A DNA stretch of 64,000 nt from Amycolatopsis sp. CA-126428. GTDB lineage: Bacteria > Actinomycetota > Actinomycetes > Mycobacteriales > Pseudonocardiaceae. Location: the NCBI RefSeq assembly GCF_002904335.1, contig NZ_PPHF01000127.1, positions 1-64,000 on the forward strand. The letters run 5' to 3'. Positions within the stretch are counted from its first letter, which is position 1. Each line of letters opens with the position of its first letter. The translations under genes and the position numbers were made by a program. Shown piece by piece: positions 63,246 through 64,000 of the stretch. Below the pieces are notes generated by a model that worked only from the letters and a program-made list of their open reading frames with translations, did no database searches and was not told the DNA's origin.

Positions 63246-63845
63246 GTGACCGTCTCGACCGACAACATCGTCCGGCACGCGGCCCGGCTGCTGATGGCCG
63301 GGACCCGCCTCGACCTCGGCCGGATGGCGGCCGAGCTCGGGATTTCGCGCACCACGTTCTTCCGGCGCGTCGGCAATCGCGACGACCTCATGGGCGCCGG
63401 GCTGCGGCTGCTGTCCGACCGGACCTGGCAGCGGGCGCTCGACGGCTGGCGCGCCGAGCACGGCGACGCTGTCCGCACGCCGGACGGCCGGCTGCGCTGC
63501 CTGTGGGTCATGGAGGAGTACCGCCGCGAGGTCGCCGGCAGCGACGGCATGCGCAAGCTGATCGAGGCGGAGTCGGCGGTCGCCCTGCGGGTGCTGACCG
63601 ACCCGCGCGGCGCTGTGCAGCCCGGGCTGGTCGACGCGCACGTCGAGCTGTTCCGGGCCGACGCCGACGCCGCCGGGCTGGCCCCGCTGGTCGGGCTGCC
63701 GGACCTGGCCTTCGCGGTGGTCCGGCTCGGCGAGTCGTTCCTCTACTCCGACGTCCTGGCCGCCCGCTCGGTGGACCTGACCGTCGCGACCACCCTGGTC
63801 GACACCCTCGTGCGCGGAGCCCTGGAGCCGGTCCGCGTTCACTGA
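63246..63845 (+). CDS. TetR-type regulator, QsdR-like
   Basis: A 199-residue protein. N-terminal HTH LDLGRMAAELGISRTTFFRRVGNRDDL (in about 22-48), then an all-helical ligand domain of the QsdR type. GTG start at 63246. Target and ligand unknown. No divergent partner in view. Confidence 0.82.
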   Translation: MTVSTDNIVRHAARLLMAGTRLDLGRMAAELGISRTTFFRRVGNRDDLMGAGLRLLSDRTWQRALDGWRAEHGDAVRTPDGRLRCLWVMEEYRREVAGSDGMRKLIEAESAVALRVLTDPRGAVQPGLVDAHVELFRADADAAGLAPLVGLPDLAFAVVRLGESFLYSDVLAARSVDLTVATTLVDTLVRGALEPVRVH

Positions 63846-64000
63846 GCGACCGCACAGTTCGTCAGACCACTCCCCCGTTCGGAGGATGTGGAACATTTCC
63901 CCAAGGTGTTTCATAGGCGACGGGAAAGCGGTTACCCCGCACCCGCCCGCGGCACCCGTTTTCGTTGCCGTGCACCAGTTCCACCGATCCGCCCGTCTGT
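63846..64000. other. Non-coding right edge
   Basis: About 155 bp with no gene visible. Confidence 0.4.

Overview
The window is 64 kb of very GC-rich actinobacterial chromosome. Gene content points to a filamentous, secondary-metabolite-producing genus: a conservon (sensor kinase, roadblock, DUF742 and GTPase), a SARP/AfsR-type regulator, a large LuxR-type LAL regulator, an ECF42 sigma factor with its DGPF partner, an imuA'-imuB-dnaE2 mutasome and many secreted polysaccharide esterases and glycosidases. The repertoire suits Amycolatopsis or a close Pseudonocardiaceae relative, but nothing in the sequence proves the genus. I see no tRNA, rRNA, CRISPR array or replication origin.

Layout. 1-3.3 kb: a MarR regulator and a divergent SRPBCC gene around a 14-bp palindrome, then a secreted cellulose-binding glycosidase behind a CebR-like operator. 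3.28-5.95 kb: a lower-GC NLR-like (NB-ARC plus TPR) gene between 45-bp direct repeats. The repeats are copies of the 3' end of dnaE2, so this looks like an inserted mini-island. 5.9-14.4 kb: SOS mutagenesis genes (dnaE2, imuB, imuA', LexA boxes), interrupted by a DHFR-like / DGPF / ECF42 sigma operon. 14.4-17.8 kb: methyltransferase, acetyltransferase, an NDH-2 remnant and a secreted peptidase-like hydrolase. 17.9-23.3 kb: a GntR-controlled ABC exporter followed by two PAF-acetylhydrolase-like genes; the second is a fusion of a domain lacking its nucleophile and an intact one. 23.3-25.2 kb: two secreted esterases behind three CGAAA-type boxes. 25.2-27.3 kb: SDR, ferritin and a thioesterase with a KstR-like site. 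27.3-32 kb: an IS5-type transposase remnant, then MHYT protein and conservon genes.

32.3-45.2 kb is mixed: an ArsR-type regulator, an ACT-like gene behind a leader peptide and attenuator, an ABC-F protein behind a second leader, Ohr, an epoxide-hydrolase-like lipoprotein, a LAL regulator, a tannase-family esterase, an aldo/keto reductase and a tandem-HTH protein. 45.7-50.7 kb: a SARP regulator divergent from a two-gene unit of unknown function. 50.8-52.1 kb: a GAF-ANTAR regulator and DUF3140. 52.1-61.8 kb: a coherent catabolic locus of LacI repressor, sugar ABC importer, GH51 arabinofuranosidase, GH35 beta-galactosidase and secreted GH30 enzyme. It fits uptake and breakdown of arabinogalactan or beta-1,6-galactan oligosaccharides. 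61.8-64 kb: a degenerate tandem repeat, a small membrane protein, a DsbA-like oxidoreductase and a TetR-type regulator.

The most unusual features are the repeat-bounded NLR island with a possible amyloid-signalling motif, the leader-controlled ACT-like and ABC-F genes, the half-dead tandem hydrolase, the 86-codon reading frame bridging imuA' and imuB, and two copies of a perfect 46-bp palindrome at convergent gene ends.
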